A DNA stretch of 64,000 bases from Herbinix sp. (GCA_029240245.1 JARBTJ010000012.1:1-64000), one strand, 5' to 3'. Positions 27,767 through 37,272 are shown, counted from the first letter of the stretch. A program made the numbers and translations. The notes: generated by a model from the letters alone, not told the origin.

Positions 27767-27827
27767 ATATCTATAGAAGTAGCAAGATTGTATGAGTAAT
27801 CAGCAAAACTTCTATAGATATTTTTTT
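27767..27827 (+). terminator. Terminator between the AraC gene and the sugar-enzyme cluster
   Basis: 14-bp perfect stem ATATCTATAGAAGT/ACTTCTATAGATAT followed by a run of seven T. Confidence 0.9.
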
Positions 27828-27901
27828 AGCAAAAATATATGATATGGTTAACAATTTAATAAGGAAAATAGATAATTTTATGAAATAAAGGAGGTTTTTA
27901 T

Positions 27902-28873
27902 ATGAAATTAGGCACATTTACTGTAGTTTTAGGTGATATGGGATTGGAGCAGACCTGTGAATTTTTAGCTAAAAATGGGGTTCAAATGGTTGAAATTGGC
28001 TGTGGCGGTTATCCGGGTCAGGCACATTGTAACCCTAAGGAATTATTGCAGGATGAAGCGAAACTGGAACAATTTAAAAAGGTAATTCGTGATCACCAAT
28101 TAGAAATCAGTGCATTGAGCTGTCATGGCAATATGATTCATCCGGTGAAAGAAATAGCGAAGAGCTATGATGATGACTTAACAGATGCAATATTATTAGC
28201 AGAGAAACTGGGAATCAATGTAATTAATACATTTTCCGGCTGCCCAGGAGGAAGTCCGGAGGATAAAACCCCGAACTGGATAACCTGCCCCTGGCCGGAT
28301 GACTTTTTACATGCACTGGATTATCAATGGAATGAGGTATTAATACCCTATTGGAAGCAGAAAGTGGCGTTTGCTAAGGAGCATGGTGTCAATAAAATCG
28401 CACTGGAGCTTCATCCCGGATTTTTGGTATATAATACAAAGACGCTGCTACGATTAAGAAAGGAAGTAGGTCCTGAAATCGGTGCAAACTTCGACCCAAG
28501 CCATCTGGTATGGCAGGGGATGGATCCTTGTACCTGCATCAGAGAGCTTGGCAAGGAAGGTGCTATTTTCCATTTCCATGCGAAGGATACGAAAATAGAT
28601 GCTGCAAATACATCATTAAACGGTGTTCTTGATACAACCCATTATGCCGAAGAGATTAACCGCTCTTGGATTTTTAGAGCTGTTGGATATGGTCAGGGTG
28701 AGGATTATTGGAAAGCTATTTTATCTGAGCTTCGTATGGCAGGCTATGATTATGTAATCAGCATTGAGCATGAGGATAGCTTAATGACAGGAAGAGAAGG
28801 ACTGATAAAGGCGATTAAGTGCCTCAAGGATTTATTGATTTATGAGCCTAAGGGAGTTATGTTCTGGGCATAA
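27902..28873 (+). CDS. Sugar phosphate isomerase/epimerase family TIM barrel (1)
   Basis: Xylose-isomerase-like TIM barrel, 323 aa. Metal-site residues read as E in KIALELHPG (about 180), D and H in GANFDPSHLVW (about 200-206), H in FHFHAKD (about 228) and E in VISIEHED (about 286). NTFSGCPGGSPEDKTPNW is a conserved insertion in a subgroup found beside Gfo/Idh/MocA dehydrogenases. Probably isomerises or epimerises a keto-sugar or cyclitol; not assignable further. First enzyme of the cluster under the AraC gene; AAAGGAGG ribosome-binding site. Confidence 0.85.
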   Translation: MKLGTFTVVLGDMGLEQTCEFLAKNGVQMVEIGCGGYPGQAHCNPKELLQDEAKLEQFKKVIRDHQLEISALSCHGNMIHPVKEIAKSYDDDLTDAILLAEKLGINVINTFSGCPGGSPEDKTPNWITCPWPDDFLHALDYQWNEVLIPYWKQKVAFAKEHGVNKIALELHPGFLVYNTKTLLRLRKEVGPEIGANFDPSHLVWQGMDPCTCIRELGKEGAIFHFHAKDTKIDAANTSLNGVLDTTHYAEEINRSWIFRAVGYGQGEDYWKAILSELRMAGYDYVISIEHEDSLMTGREGLIKAIKCLKDLLIYEPKGVMFWA

Positions 28874-28927
28874 GCAGAGCAAAATCAGTTATTAAGAGCA
28901 AGAAGTAAATATTAAAAGAAATATCAC

Positions 28928-28995
28928 AAGAAATAAATAAGTATAAGAAATAAATAAGCATATGAAATAAATAAGCACATGAAATAAATAAGCAT
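28928..28995 (+). repeat. 17-bp tandem repeat, four copies
   Basis: Units AAGAAATAAATAAGTAT, AAGAAATAAATAAGCAT, ATGAAATAAATAAGCAC and ATGAAATAAATAAGCAT abut head to tail at 28928, 28945, 28962 and 28979. They end about 18 bases before the start codon of the next gene, directly upstream of its ribosome-binding site, within the 140-base gap of the cluster. Confidence 0.92.
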
Positions 28996-29013
28996 AAGAA
29001 AGAGAAGGATGTT

Positions 29014-30072
29014 ATGGAACCGAAGGAAGTTATGATAGGCATTATCGGCTTAGGTGGGATGGGAAACTGGCACAGAGAGACTCTTGAAACCATTGACGGC
29101 ATCAAGGTCGCAGGAATCTATGATATTAAGGAAGATAGAATAAATTTTGCAAGAGAATGCGGTGTTAAAACCTATGATAGTTTGGAGGATTTACTGGGCG
29201 ATCCGATTATTGATATCGTATTGATTGCGACACCGAACGATTTGCATAAGCCGATTGCAATACAGGCTATGAGAGCTGGAAAGCACGTAATAAGTGAAAA
29301 GCCCGTTACCTTAAATTCCTCTGATCTGCAGGAAATGATAGATGTATCGGTAGAGACGAAAAGATTTTTTACAGTTCATCAGAATCGACGTTGGGATGAG
29401 GATTTCCTGACTATGAAGCGTATTTTTGATGAAAACAGCCTGGGAGAAGTATTTCGTATCGAATCCAGAGTACATGGCTCCAGAGGAATTCCCGGCGATT
29501 GGCGTCAGGAAAAGGAGCATGGTGGCGGAATGGTACTTGATTGGGGTGTTCATCTTCTCGACCAGATACTTTTGATGATGGGAAATACCAAATTAAAAAC
29601 CGTATTTGCTACAATGACAAATGTTACAAATCAGTTGGTGGATGATGGTTTTACCGCGCATTTAACCTTTGAAACGGGCTGTGAGGTTTTAGTAGAGGTA
29701 GGAACCAGCAATTTCATTTCCCTGCCGAGATGGTATATGCTTGGGCAGAATGGAACCGCGATCATCGAGGATTGGAGCTTAAATGGAAGACTGGTTTGCG
29801 CCAACGGGAAAAGCGAAACAGATGTGGTTCCTGTGCGTACCGCAGCCGGATTAACAAAAACGATGGCCCCACGCAGAGATGATACCATCATGACGAAGGA
29901 GCTGCCGATTGTAAAGAGTGACATTCGTGATTTTTACAAAAACATAATAAAAGTACTGGAGAATCAAGAAGAGGCAAAGATAAAATTACCTGAGGTTATG
30001 CGTGTCATGAAGCTGATGGAGGCTATCTTTACCTCGGCAGAAGATAAAAAGGTCATTAAGTTTGAAGTATAA
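29014..30072 (+). CDS. Gfo/Idh/MocA-family NAD(P)-dependent dehydrogenase (1)
   Basis: Oxidoreductase of 352 aa. Rossmann start IGIIGLGGMGNWH, EKP at about 95 (ISEKPVTLN, the conserved catalytic Lys), and GGGMVLDWGVHLLDQ (about 170-184) with the D-x3-H pair of the active site. Such enzymes oxidise a ring hydroxyl of inositols, glycosides or amino-sugars. It lies between two TIM-barrel isomerases; the arrangement recalls inositol catabolism or E. coli ycjS/ycjR-type 3-keto-glycoside chemistry. Ribosome-binding site AGAAGGA is just after the 17-bp repeat array. Confidence 0.9.
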   Translation: MEPKEVMIGIIGLGGMGNWHRETLETIDGIKVAGIYDIKEDRINFARECGVKTYDSLEDLLGDPIIDIVLIATPNDLHKPIAIQAMRAGKHVISEKPVTLNSSDLQEMIDVSVETKRFFTVHQNRRWDEDFLTMKRIFDENSLGEVFRIESRVHGSRGIPGDWRQEKEHGGGMVLDWGVHLLDQILLMMGNTKLKTVFATMTNVTNQLVDDGFTAHLTFETGCEVLVEVGTSNFISLPRWYMLGQNGTAIIEDWSLNGRLVCANGKSETDVVPVRTAAGLTKTMAPRRDDTIMTKELPIVKSDIRDFYKNIIKVLENQEEAKIKLPEVMRVMKLMEAIFTSAEDKKVIKFEV

Positions 30073-30105
30073 TCTCTCATATTTCAAGGAAAGGCTGGTA
30101 TCAAT

Positions 30106-30867
30106 ATGAAAAAGTTACCTGTTGCGCTGCAGTTATATTCCATTCGGGAAGAAGCGGAAAAAGATTTTGCTAAAACAATGGCAAAAGTGAAAAGTATGGG
30201 CTATGACGGTGTTGAGTTAGCAGGATTATATGGTCATACTCCGGAAAAAATTAAGGAATGCTTAAATAAAGTAGGTTTAATACCTATTGCTGCTCATGTA
30301 TCCTATCTGGAATTCATGGCTGATTTATCAGCAACGGTTAGAAAATATGCAACCATCGGATGCCAATTCTTGGTGATTCCATATCTGACGGAGGATTACC
30401 GATATGGTACAAAAAAATTTATTGAGGTAATGGAGAACATCCCGATGATTGCAAGAGAATGCCATAAAGAGGGCATTACACTTCTTTATCATAATCATGA
30501 CTTCGAATATGCCAGGACGAAGGAAGGCAGCTTTGTTCTTGATTACATGTATGAAGAGATTCCTGCGAGTGTACTACAAACGGAGTTAGATACTTGCTGG
30601 ATTAAGGTTGCAGGGGAAGAGCCGGTTGAATATATCAGAAAATATAGCGGACGCTGTCCGATTGTTCATCTAAAGGATTTCGTGAATATACCGTCTTTTG
30701 ATTTTAGAGCAGTCGGCTACGGAGTACAGGATTTTCCGGCAATTCTACGGGCAGCTGTATCGGCGGGCAGTCAATGGGTGGTGGTGGAACAAGACAGGCA
30801 TTCTCAATATTCATCTTTAGAAGATGCTGATCTTAGCAAAAGCTATTTAGAATCCATCGGATGGTAA
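30106..30867 (+). CDS. Sugar phosphate isomerase/epimerase family TIM barrel (2)
   Basis: TIM barrel of 253 aa starting LPVALQLYSIREEAEKDF, which is characteristic of the YcjR/IolE-like group. Likely metal ligands: E in HNHDFEY region (about 138), D in TELDTCWI (about 170), H in IVHLKDF (about 193) and E in VVVEQD (about 229). Located 33 bases after the first dehydrogenase and 13 bases before the third isomerase, so clearly one operon. Substrate unknown; a 3-dehydro-glycoside epimerase or hydrolase role is inferred from context. Confidence 0.87.
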   Translation: MKKLPVALQLYSIREEAEKDFAKTMAKVKSMGYDGVELAGLYGHTPEKIKECLNKVGLIPIAAHVSYLEFMADLSATVRKYATIGCQFLVIPYLTEDYRYGTKKFIEVMENIPMIARECHKEGITLLYHNHDFEYARTKEGSFVLDYMYEEIPASVLQTELDTCWIKVAGEEPVEYIRKYSGRCPIVHLKDFVNIPSFDFRAVGYGVQDFPAILRAAVSAGSQWVVVEQDRHSQYSSLEDADLSKSYLESIGW

Positions 30868-30880
30868 AGGAGAAACAGGA

Positions 30881-31759
30881 ATGAATCAAATACAAATCGG
30901 TACCTGTATTCCCGGTAATGTAGCACCACAGTGGCTTCCTCATTTTATCAAAGAAGGGTTTGAGACAGTATCCATTAATTTTCATATGTCCCTTGAAGGT
31001 ATGGATCTGGAGGAACTCTCAAAGAAAGTCATGGATATGATCGGAGATTCCGGTGTAAAGGTAACGACGCTCGGGCTTTACTGCAATCCCATACAGAATG
31101 AAGAAGATGTAAAACAACTGGAGTACTGTATAGAAAAAGCAGAATTGTTCGGAGCAAAGAACATCAGTACCTTTGCGGGAGCTTATGAAGGAAGACCGGT
31201 AGAGGAAGCAATTCCTGCGTTTGGAAGAGTATTTCGTGAGCTTATAAAACGTGCAGCTGACCGTAATTTAAATATCACTATAGAAAACTGTCCAATGGGT
31301 GGAAATTGGCACCGTGCCACTTGTAATATCGGTTTTAACCCGAAGGCCTGGGAGCTGATGTTCAACGAAGTACCGGATAAGAATTTCGGATTGGAATGGG
31401 AACCGGCACATCAGATGACACAATTGATTGACCCAATCCCGCAGTTAAAAAAATGGCTGCCTAAAATCCTTCATATCCATGGAAAGGATGCTACCGTTGA
31501 CCGAGATGTCGTTCGACAGTATGGAGTCCTGGGTGCCGCAAGATACGCGTATGACAGGACGCCGGGCTTTGGTGATAATAACTGGAGGGATATTATATCA
31601 ATTCTTCATATGGGCGGATATGAGGGTGATATCTGCATCGAAGGCTATCATGATATGATTTATAACGGAGACTGGGAAATGACTTCCCAGCTTCATGCAC
31701 TACATTATTTAAAATGGTGCCGTGGCGGTGAATTCGTACCAAACCCTTGGAATAAATAG
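30881..31759 (+). CDS. Sugar phosphate isomerase/epimerase family TIM barrel (3)
   Basis: TIM barrel of 292 aa. Metal-site candidates are E in NITIENCPMGG (about 133), E in GLEWEPAHQ (about 170), H in ILHIHGKDA (about 198) and E in DICIEGYHD (about 252). GNWHRATCNIGFNP is a conserved stretch of the subfamily. Third such barrel in the same operon, and not closely similar to the other two by eye, so they should act on different intermediates rather than being recent duplicates. GGAGAAACAGG ribosome-binding site. Confidence 0.86.
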   Translation: MNQIQIGTCIPGNVAPQWLPHFIKEGFETVSINFHMSLEGMDLEELSKKVMDMIGDSGVKVTTLGLYCNPIQNEEDVKQLEYCIEKAELFGAKNISTFAGAYEGRPVEEAIPAFGRVFRELIKRAADRNLNITIENCPMGGNWHRATCNIGFNPKAWELMFNEVPDKNFGLEWEPAHQMTQLIDPIPQLKKWLPKILHIHGKDATVDRDVVRQYGVLGAARYAYDRTPGFGDNNWRDIISILHMGGYEGDICIEGYHDMIYNGDWEMTSQLHALHYLKWCRGGEFVPNPWNK

Positions 31760-31881
31760 TTCAATTCAATGTAAATAGGGAAGCGAAAAGTTGGTAACTA
31801 TGAAAAGTGAAGGAAGAAGAGAATACACAATTTATAGGATAAGCTCAATTTAATTACTGAAGGAAAGAAAGGGATAGAACA

Positions 31882-32961
31882 ATGGAGAGAATTAAAGTAG
31901 GAATTGTTGGATGCGGCGGTATAGCGAACGGGAAGCATCTTCCGGCAATAAAAAGAAACGGTAACATTGAAATTGTTGCTTTTTGTGATTTAAAGGCAGA
32001 GAGAGCTGAGGAAGCGAAAAAGAACTACGGAACAGAGGATGCACGTGTTTATACCGATTATACAGAGCTGCTTAAGGAAGATTTAACAGCGGTATATGTT
32101 CTGACTCCGAATAAATCTCACGCTGCTATCTCGATTGCGGCTATGAAATCAGGGAAGCATGTAATGTGTGAAAAGCCTATGGCAAAAACATATGCAGAAG
32201 CAAAGCAGATGGTAGACACCGCCAAAGAAACCAACAAAATTCTCACCATTGGTTATCAGAATAGATACCGTGCGGATGCCACCTACTTAAAGAGAGCTTG
32301 CGAAAACGGCGATCTGGGTGATATTTATTACGCAAAGGCGCATGCGGTTAGAAGACGTGCAGTCCCTACCTGGGGTGTATTCCTAAACGAGGAGGAACAG
32401 GGCGGAGGTCCGTTAATTGATATCGGAACCCATGCGTTGGATTTAACTCTTTGGATGATGGATAACTATGTTCCGGAATCGGTTACCGGATCCGTGTTCC
32501 GTAAATTAGCAGACCAGAAGGAACAGGGTAATGCCTTCGGTGAATGGAATCCGGAGGAATTTACCGTAGAAGATTCTGCCTTCGGATTTATTAAAATGAA
32601 AAACGGGGCCACCATTGTACTTGAGTCCTCCTGGGCCCTCAATACCCTTGAGGTAGACGAAGCAAAGACAAGCCTGTGCGGAACTAAAGCAGGTGCGGAT
32701 ATGAAGGAAGGCCTGCGCATTAACCGGGTACAATACAATAAGCAAACGGTAGAGAAACCGGATTTAAATTCCGGTGGTGTAGCTTTCTATCAGGGAGAAG
32801 GCCAAAAAGAAACGGATGTTGAGCAAAGGATTTTCTACCATGCAATTACAAAAGGCTCAGAGCTGGTGGTGAAGCCGGAACAAGCCATGGTCGTAACAAG
32901 AATACTGGAAGCAATTTATGAGTCAGCAAATACAGGAAAAACCGTATATTTTAATGAGTAA
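31882..32961 (+). CDS. Gfo/Idh/MocA-family NAD(P)-dependent dehydrogenase (2)
   Basis: Oxidoreductase of 359 aa with Rossmann motif VGIVGCGGIANGKHL, CEKP at about 94 and GGGPLIDIGTHALDL (about 175-189; D-x3-H). It retains an Arg-rich segment AVRRRAVPTWGVFLNEE, typical of the subgroup close to AfrA/YcjS-like glycoside 3-dehydrogenases. A 122-base gap precedes it without a visible terminator, so it may be the end of the same operon or have its own promoter. A strong terminator follows at 33050-33111. Having two dehydrogenases suggests oxidation at one end of the pathway and reduction at the other. Confidence 0.9.
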   Translation: MERIKVGIVGCGGIANGKHLPAIKRNGNIEIVAFCDLKAERAEEAKKNYGTEDARVYTDYTELLKEDLTAVYVLTPNKSHAAISIAAMKSGKHVMCEKPMAKTYAEAKQMVDTAKETNKILTIGYQNRYRADATYLKRACENGDLGDIYYAKAHAVRRRAVPTWGVFLNEEEQGGGPLIDIGTHALDLTLWMMDNYVPESVTGSVFRKLADQKEQGNAFGEWNPEEFTVEDSAFGFIKMKNGATIVLESSWALNTLEVDEAKTSLCGTKAGADMKEGLRINRVQYNKQTVEKPDLNSGGVAFYQGEGQKETDVEQRIFYHAITKGSELVVKPEQAMVVTRILEAIYESANTGKTVYFNE

Positions 32962-33049
32962 CAGGATTGGATCGGATGGATTTTCAAGGCATATAACGTA
33001 TTGCTTTCGTAAATCAGATTCCTGCTTAACTCGAAATTAGTTTCATAAT

Positions 33050-33111
33050 AAATCTGTCATTACAGGGTTAACTTGAATGGTTAACAAAATCCTGGAGTGA
33101 CAGATTTTTTT
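33050..33111 (+). terminator. Terminator of the sugar-enzyme cluster
   Basis: AATCTGTCA/TGACAGATT stem with inner CAGG/CCTG and GTTAAC repeats in the loop, then a run of seven T. Confidence 0.9.
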
Positions 33112-33226
33112 ATTTAAATTGGAAAATATAAAAAGAACGTAATAGTAATGAGTAAAAAAGGAAACAATGTTATTTAGCAAATATCATACGCTTATTTAAC
33201 GAATTTATGAAATGGAGGTATTTTTT

Positions 33227-33421
33227 ATGTTGAAGAAAGGCAAAGATAATTTACAAGGCAACAACAATAAAAGACTGAATGATACAAAACCGACGAATTG
33301 TGAATGCACTGCAGCCTGGCAAAATTCTGCTGAAAAATATGATGTGGATCAGGTGAATAAACCATCCATAGAACGCGTGATCGATGCGAAAAACTGGGTA
33401 GATAACGGAAGTAAGCTGTAG
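33227..33421 (+). CDS. DUF3787 (CDIF630_02480-type) small spore protein
   Basis: Small 64-aa hydrophilic protein. The pattern CTAAWQNSAEKYDVDQVNKPS followed by ERVIDAKNWVDNGSKL fits the DUF3787 family (TAAW...vs.V..Ps...V..AK.WVdeN.K), members of which are found on Clostridioides spores. Start at 33227 is chosen because GGAGG at 33214-33218 sits eight bases upstream; an ATG at 33212 overlaps that site. It lies 18 bases ahead of the PFOR gene on the same strand, an odd pairing of a spore protein with a central metabolic enzyme. Recognition is from memory of the family motif, hence moderate confidence. Confidence 0.62.
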   Translation: MLKKGKDNLQGNNNKRLNDTKPTNCECTAAWQNSAEKYDVDQVNKPSIERVIDAKNWVDNGSKL

Positions 33422-33439
33422 AAGGAGAGGGAAATTATT

Positions 33440-36400
33440 ATGGCTAAGATTCAAATGACGGTAGACGGTAATACCGCTGCAGCATATGCAGCATATGCGT
33501 TTACGGAGGTGGCTGCAATATACCCAATTACTCCTTCCTCCGGTATGGCAGAATCCACCGATGAATGGTCTGCGAATGGACGAAAAAACATGTTCGGACA
33601 GGAAGTACATGTAGAAGAAATGCAATCGGAAGCAGGTGCAGCGGGTGCCTTTCATGGTTCTCTACAAGGAGGTGCCTTAACTACAACTTTTACCGCATCT
33701 CAGGGTTTATTATTAATGATACCTAATATGTATAAAGCTGCCGGTGAATTGCTTCCCGGTGTCATCCATGTGAGTGCAAGAGCAATTGCAGCCCATGCCT
33801 TAAATATTTTTGGTGATCATCAAGATGTAATGGCTACCAGACAGACCGGTTGTGCGCTACTCGCCTCGGGGTCTGTTCAGGAAGTTGTTGATATGGCACC
33901 GATTGCTCATTTGTCAGCAATAAAAGGAAGGCTTCCCTTTGTTCATTTCTTTGATGGCTTCCGCACTTCCCATGAGGTACAGAAAATAGAAGCACTGGAG
34001 TACAGGGATTACGCTGAGATGGTTGATATGGAGGCTGTTTACAGCTTACGAAATCGTGCTTTGTCACCAAATCATCCGTCCATCCGTGGTACCGCTCAAA
34101 ACTCGGATATCTATTTTCAAGGAAGGGAAGCTTCAAATCCTTTTTATCAGGATATTATACCGATTGTAGAAGGGTATTTAAATAAAATGAGCGAATATAC
34201 CGGAAGAAAATACGGTTTATTCGATTATTACGGAGATCCGGAAGCAAAATACCTTATCATTGCCATGGGTTCTGTAACACAAACCATAGAACAAACGATT
34301 GATTATTTTAACAAACAGGGTGAAAAATATGGCTTAATCAAGGTTCATTTGTATCGGCCTTTCTCAATGGAGCATTTTCTGGCAAAGATACCGAAATCAG
34401 TTGAAAAAATTGCTGTTCTTGACCGTACTAAGGAACCCGGAGCAATCGGTGAACCTCTTTATCTGGATGTTTGCTCCACCTTCATTACGGCACAGAATAA
34501 ACCGGTAATCATAGGCGGAAGGTATGGACTGGGATCGAAGGATACAACACCGGATCAAATTGCTGCAGTATATGAGAATTTAAAACTGGATAACCCAAAG
34601 AATTCCTTTACCATAGGAATCATAGACGATGTTACCAAAACATCCTTACTGCCGGTGAGGGATTTTGTTTCAGAGCCGGAGGATGTGATTTCCTGTCAGA
34701 TATGGGGACTTGGTTCAGACGGAACGGTTGGTGCGAATAAACAGGCGGTGAAAATCGTTGGTGAGCATTCCGATTTGAAGGTTCAGGCTTATTTTGATTA
34801 TGACTCTAAAAAATCAGGAGGTTTGACTGTTTCCCACCTGCGTTTTGGTAAAAATGAAATTCGTTCGACCTATTTGGTTAACCGTGCAGATTATGTTGCA
34901 TGCCATAACCAGTCCTATGTTAATAAATATGACCTGTTAGAGAGTATTAAACGGGGTGGCACTTTTGTATTAAATACTCAGTGGGATGAGAAAGAATTGG
35001 AAATAAATCTACCTGCGGCTATGAGACGCAAGCTTGCCGAACTGGATATTACGTTCTATACCATTAATGCTATCAATATAGCAGAAGAAATTGGTCTGGG
35101 AAACCGTATCAATATGGTAATGCAGGGAGCTTTCTTTAAATTAACGAATATTTTACCGGATAAAATCTATGAGACAGAGTTGAAAAATGTTATAACGAAA
35201 ATGTATGGTAAAAAGGGTGAAAAAATCGTTAAGATGAACCAGGAAGCAGTAGATAAGGGTATTAATGCGATTCATAAGGTGAAAATACCTCATTCCTGGA
35301 AAGATAGTACTGACAATGCTGTTAATGAAGTCGACGAACCGGAATTTATTAAAAAAATCATGAGGCCAATGGCTGCACTAAAGGGAACAGAGTTGCCGGT
35401 GAGTGCCTTTACTGGAATTGAAGATGGTACGTTCCCTTCCGGTACTACTGCCTATGAAAAACGCGGAATTGCAGTTAATGTGCCTGAATGGATAGAAGAA
35501 CGTTGTATCCAATGTAATCAATGTGCTTATGTCTGTCCTCATGCGGTTATCCGTCCATTTTTACTTAATGAGGAGGAGGTCAAAAAAGCTCCGGAAACTT
35601 TTGTTACAAAGAATGCTACCGGTAAAGCTTATGCCGGTCTACAATATAAAATACAGATTAGTCCGATGGACTGTACCGGTTGCGGTAACTGTGCGGATAT
35701 CTGTCCGGCTCCGGGCAAGGCATTAATTATGCAGCCGATTGGTACACAAATTCCGAAAGAAGTGGTTAATTGGAATTATGCTGTTCAGAGTGTAAGCTTC
35801 AAGGAAAATCTGGCGTATGGTCCTGCGTTTAAGGAAAGCCAGTTTAAGCCACCGTTAATTGAGTTCTCAGGTGCCTGTGCCGGCTGCGGAGAAACTCCTT
35901 ATATCAAGCTTCTTACTCAGCTCTTCGGAGAACGTATGATGATAGCCAATGCTACCGGTTGTTCCTCGATATGGGCTGCATCTGCTCCAAGTACCGCTTA
36001 TACAATAAATCGGGAAGGAAAAGGTCCCTCCTGGGCAAATTCCTTATTTGAAGATAATGCTGAATATGGTTTCGGTATGTATCTGGCTGTAACACAAATC
36101 AGAAATAAGCTGGAAGTCGACATGCGTAAGTTGATTGATATGAATGTTGAGGAAAAAGTGAAAGAAGCACTCCACGATTGGATTCATTATAAAAATGACG
36201 GAAAAACCTCGGAAGAAGTCAGCAATAAGGTTCTTGATGTTCTGGAACATTTCGTTTCTACAGATGTAGAAGCAAATCAACTGGTCAATAATATTAAGAA
36301 TAACGGGGATTATTTGACGAAGCGTTCTATCTGGATGCTCGGTGGTGATGGTTGGGCCTATGATATCGGTTATGGAGGTCTTGATCATGTGATGGCTTCG

Positions 36401-36994
36401 GGTGAAGATGTCAATGTACTTGTATTTGATACGGAGGTTTATTCTAATACCGGCGGTCAGGCATCGAAATCTACCCCGACCGCAGCAATCGCTAAATTTG
36501 CAGCATCCGGTAAGAAGCAGGGTAAGAAGGATTTGGCCCGTATGATGATGACCTATGGAAATGTATATGTAGCTCAGGTTGGTATCAATGCGGATAACTC
36601 ACAATTAATCAAGGCTTTTCGGGAGGCGGAGGAACACCATGGTCCTTCCATCGTTATCGCTTATTCACCTTGTATTAATCATGGTATCAAAGAGGGTATG
36701 GGACGAAGCATGGCAACCATCAAAAAAGCCGTGCAGTGTGGTTACTGGCATTTATTCCGTTATAATCCGGCTTTGAAGGAGCAGGGAAAAAATCCGTTTG
36801 TTCTGGATTCAAAGGAACCGACCGAAAGCTTCCGTGAATTCATATCAGGCCAGGTAAGGTACAGCTCTCTCGAAAAATCATTCCCGGAAAAAGCGGAGGA
36901 ACTTTTTGTTATGGCAGAGAACCATGCGAAGGAAAAATATAGGATTTATAAACAGATGGCGGAAGCCGGAGCAATCATAATCGAGAAAGAATAA
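33440..36994 (+). CDS. nifJ: Pyruvate:ferredoxin (flavodoxin) oxidoreductase
   Basis: Single-chain PFOR of 1184 aa that makes acetyl-CoA, CO2 and reduced ferredoxin from pyruvate, the hub of clostridial fermentation. Domain order: N-terminal pyrimidine-binding domain (IYPITPSSGMAESTDEW at about 29), transketolase-C-like and gamma domains, two [4Fe-4S] motifs at about 685-760 (CIQCNQCAYVCPH and CTGCGNCADICPA), then the TPP-binding domain with SGACAGCGETPY, a third cluster Cys ATGCSS, and GGDGWAYDIGYGGLDH. Length is normal. GGAGAGGG ribosome-binding site; terminator at 37001-37054. Confidence 0.98.
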   Translation: MAKIQMTVDGNTAAAYAAYAFTEVAAIYPITPSSGMAESTDEWSANGRKNMFGQEVHVEEMQSEAGAAGAFHGSLQGGALTTTFTASQGLLLMIPNMYKAAGELLPGVIHVSARAIAAHALNIFGDHQDVMATRQTGCALLASGSVQEVVDMAPIAHLSAIKGRLPFVHFFDGFRTSHEVQKIEALEYRDYAEMVDMEAVYSLRNRALSPNHPSIRGTAQNSDIYFQGREASNPFYQDIIPIVEGYLNKMSEYTGRKYGLFDYYGDPEAKYLIIAMGSVTQTIEQTIDYFNKQGEKYGLIKVHLYRPFSMEHFLAKIPKSVEKIAVLDRTKEPGAIGEPLYLDVCSTFITAQNKPVIIGGRYGLGSKDTTPDQIAAVYENLKLDNPKNSFTIGIIDDVTKTSLLPVRDFVSEPEDVISCQIWGLGSDGTVGANKQAVKIVGEHSDLKVQAYFDYDSKKSGGLTVSHLRFGKNEIRSTYLVNRADYVACHNQSYVNKYDLLESIKRGGTFVLNTQWDEKELEINLPAAMRRKLAELDITFYTINAINIAEEIGLGNRINMVMQGAFFKLTNILPDKIYETELKNVITKMYGKKGEKIVKMNQEAVDKGINAIHKVKIPHSWKDSTDNAVNEVDEPEFIKKIMRPMAALKGTELPVSAFTGIEDGTFPSGTTAYEKRGIAVNVPEWIEERCIQCNQCAYVCPHAVIRPFLLNEEEVKKAPETFVTKNATGKAYAGLQYKIQISPMDCTGCGNCADICPAPGKALIMQPIGTQIPKEVVNWNYAVQSVSFKENLAYGPAFKESQFKPPLIEFSGACAGCGETPYIKLLTQLFGERMMIANATGCSSIWAASAPSTAYTINREGKGPSWANSLFEDNAEYGFGMYLAVTQIRNKLEVDMRKLIDMNVEEKVKEALHDWIHYKNDGKTSEEVSNKVLDVLEHFVSTDVEANQLVNNIKNNGDYLTKRSIWMLGGDGWAYDIGYGGLDHVMASGEDVNVLVFDTEVYSNTGGQASKSTPTAAIAKFAASGKKQGKKDLARMMMTYGNVYVAQVGINADNSQLIKAFREAEEHHGPSIVIAYSPCINHGIKEGMGRSMATIKKAVQCGYWHLFRYNPALKEQGKNPFVLDSKEPTESFREFISGQVRYSSLEKSFPEKAEELFVMAENHAKEKYRIYKQMAEAGAIIIEKE

Positions 36995-37000
36995 ATAGAT

Positions 37001-37054
37001 AAATCTGCTGCAAGATTGTCCTTACAAACAGGACAGGCTGCGGCAGATTTTTTT
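37001..37054 (+). terminator. Terminator of the PFOR gene
   Basis: AAATCTGCTGCA with TGCGGCAGATTT, inner TCCT/AGGA pairing, then seven T. Confidence 0.92.
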
Positions 37055-37207
37055 ATGGTAACTTATTGGATAACTGTCATTAACAAAACTAGAATTTAAT
37101 ACTAAATTGATAGCAAATAATAATGAAATAAAGGAAAAATATAACAGGTATTCTATTAATTACATAGGCCAAAAGGCATATTCCTTATACGTGTTTTACA
37201 AAGTATG

Positions 37208-37216
37208 TGGTATAAT
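37208..37216 (+). promoter_or_regulatory. Extended -10 promoter of the DUF6514-like gene
   Basis: TGGTATAAT: TATAAT at 37211-37216 with TG one base upstream. No clear -35 box, as tolerated in extended -10 promoters. Start near 37223, 50 bases before the GTG codon. Confidence 0.6.
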
Positions 37217-37272
37217 GGTGTTGTCAATTATGTGGTCGTTTTCATAATACTTATGAAGAGGGGTGGCGTTGC

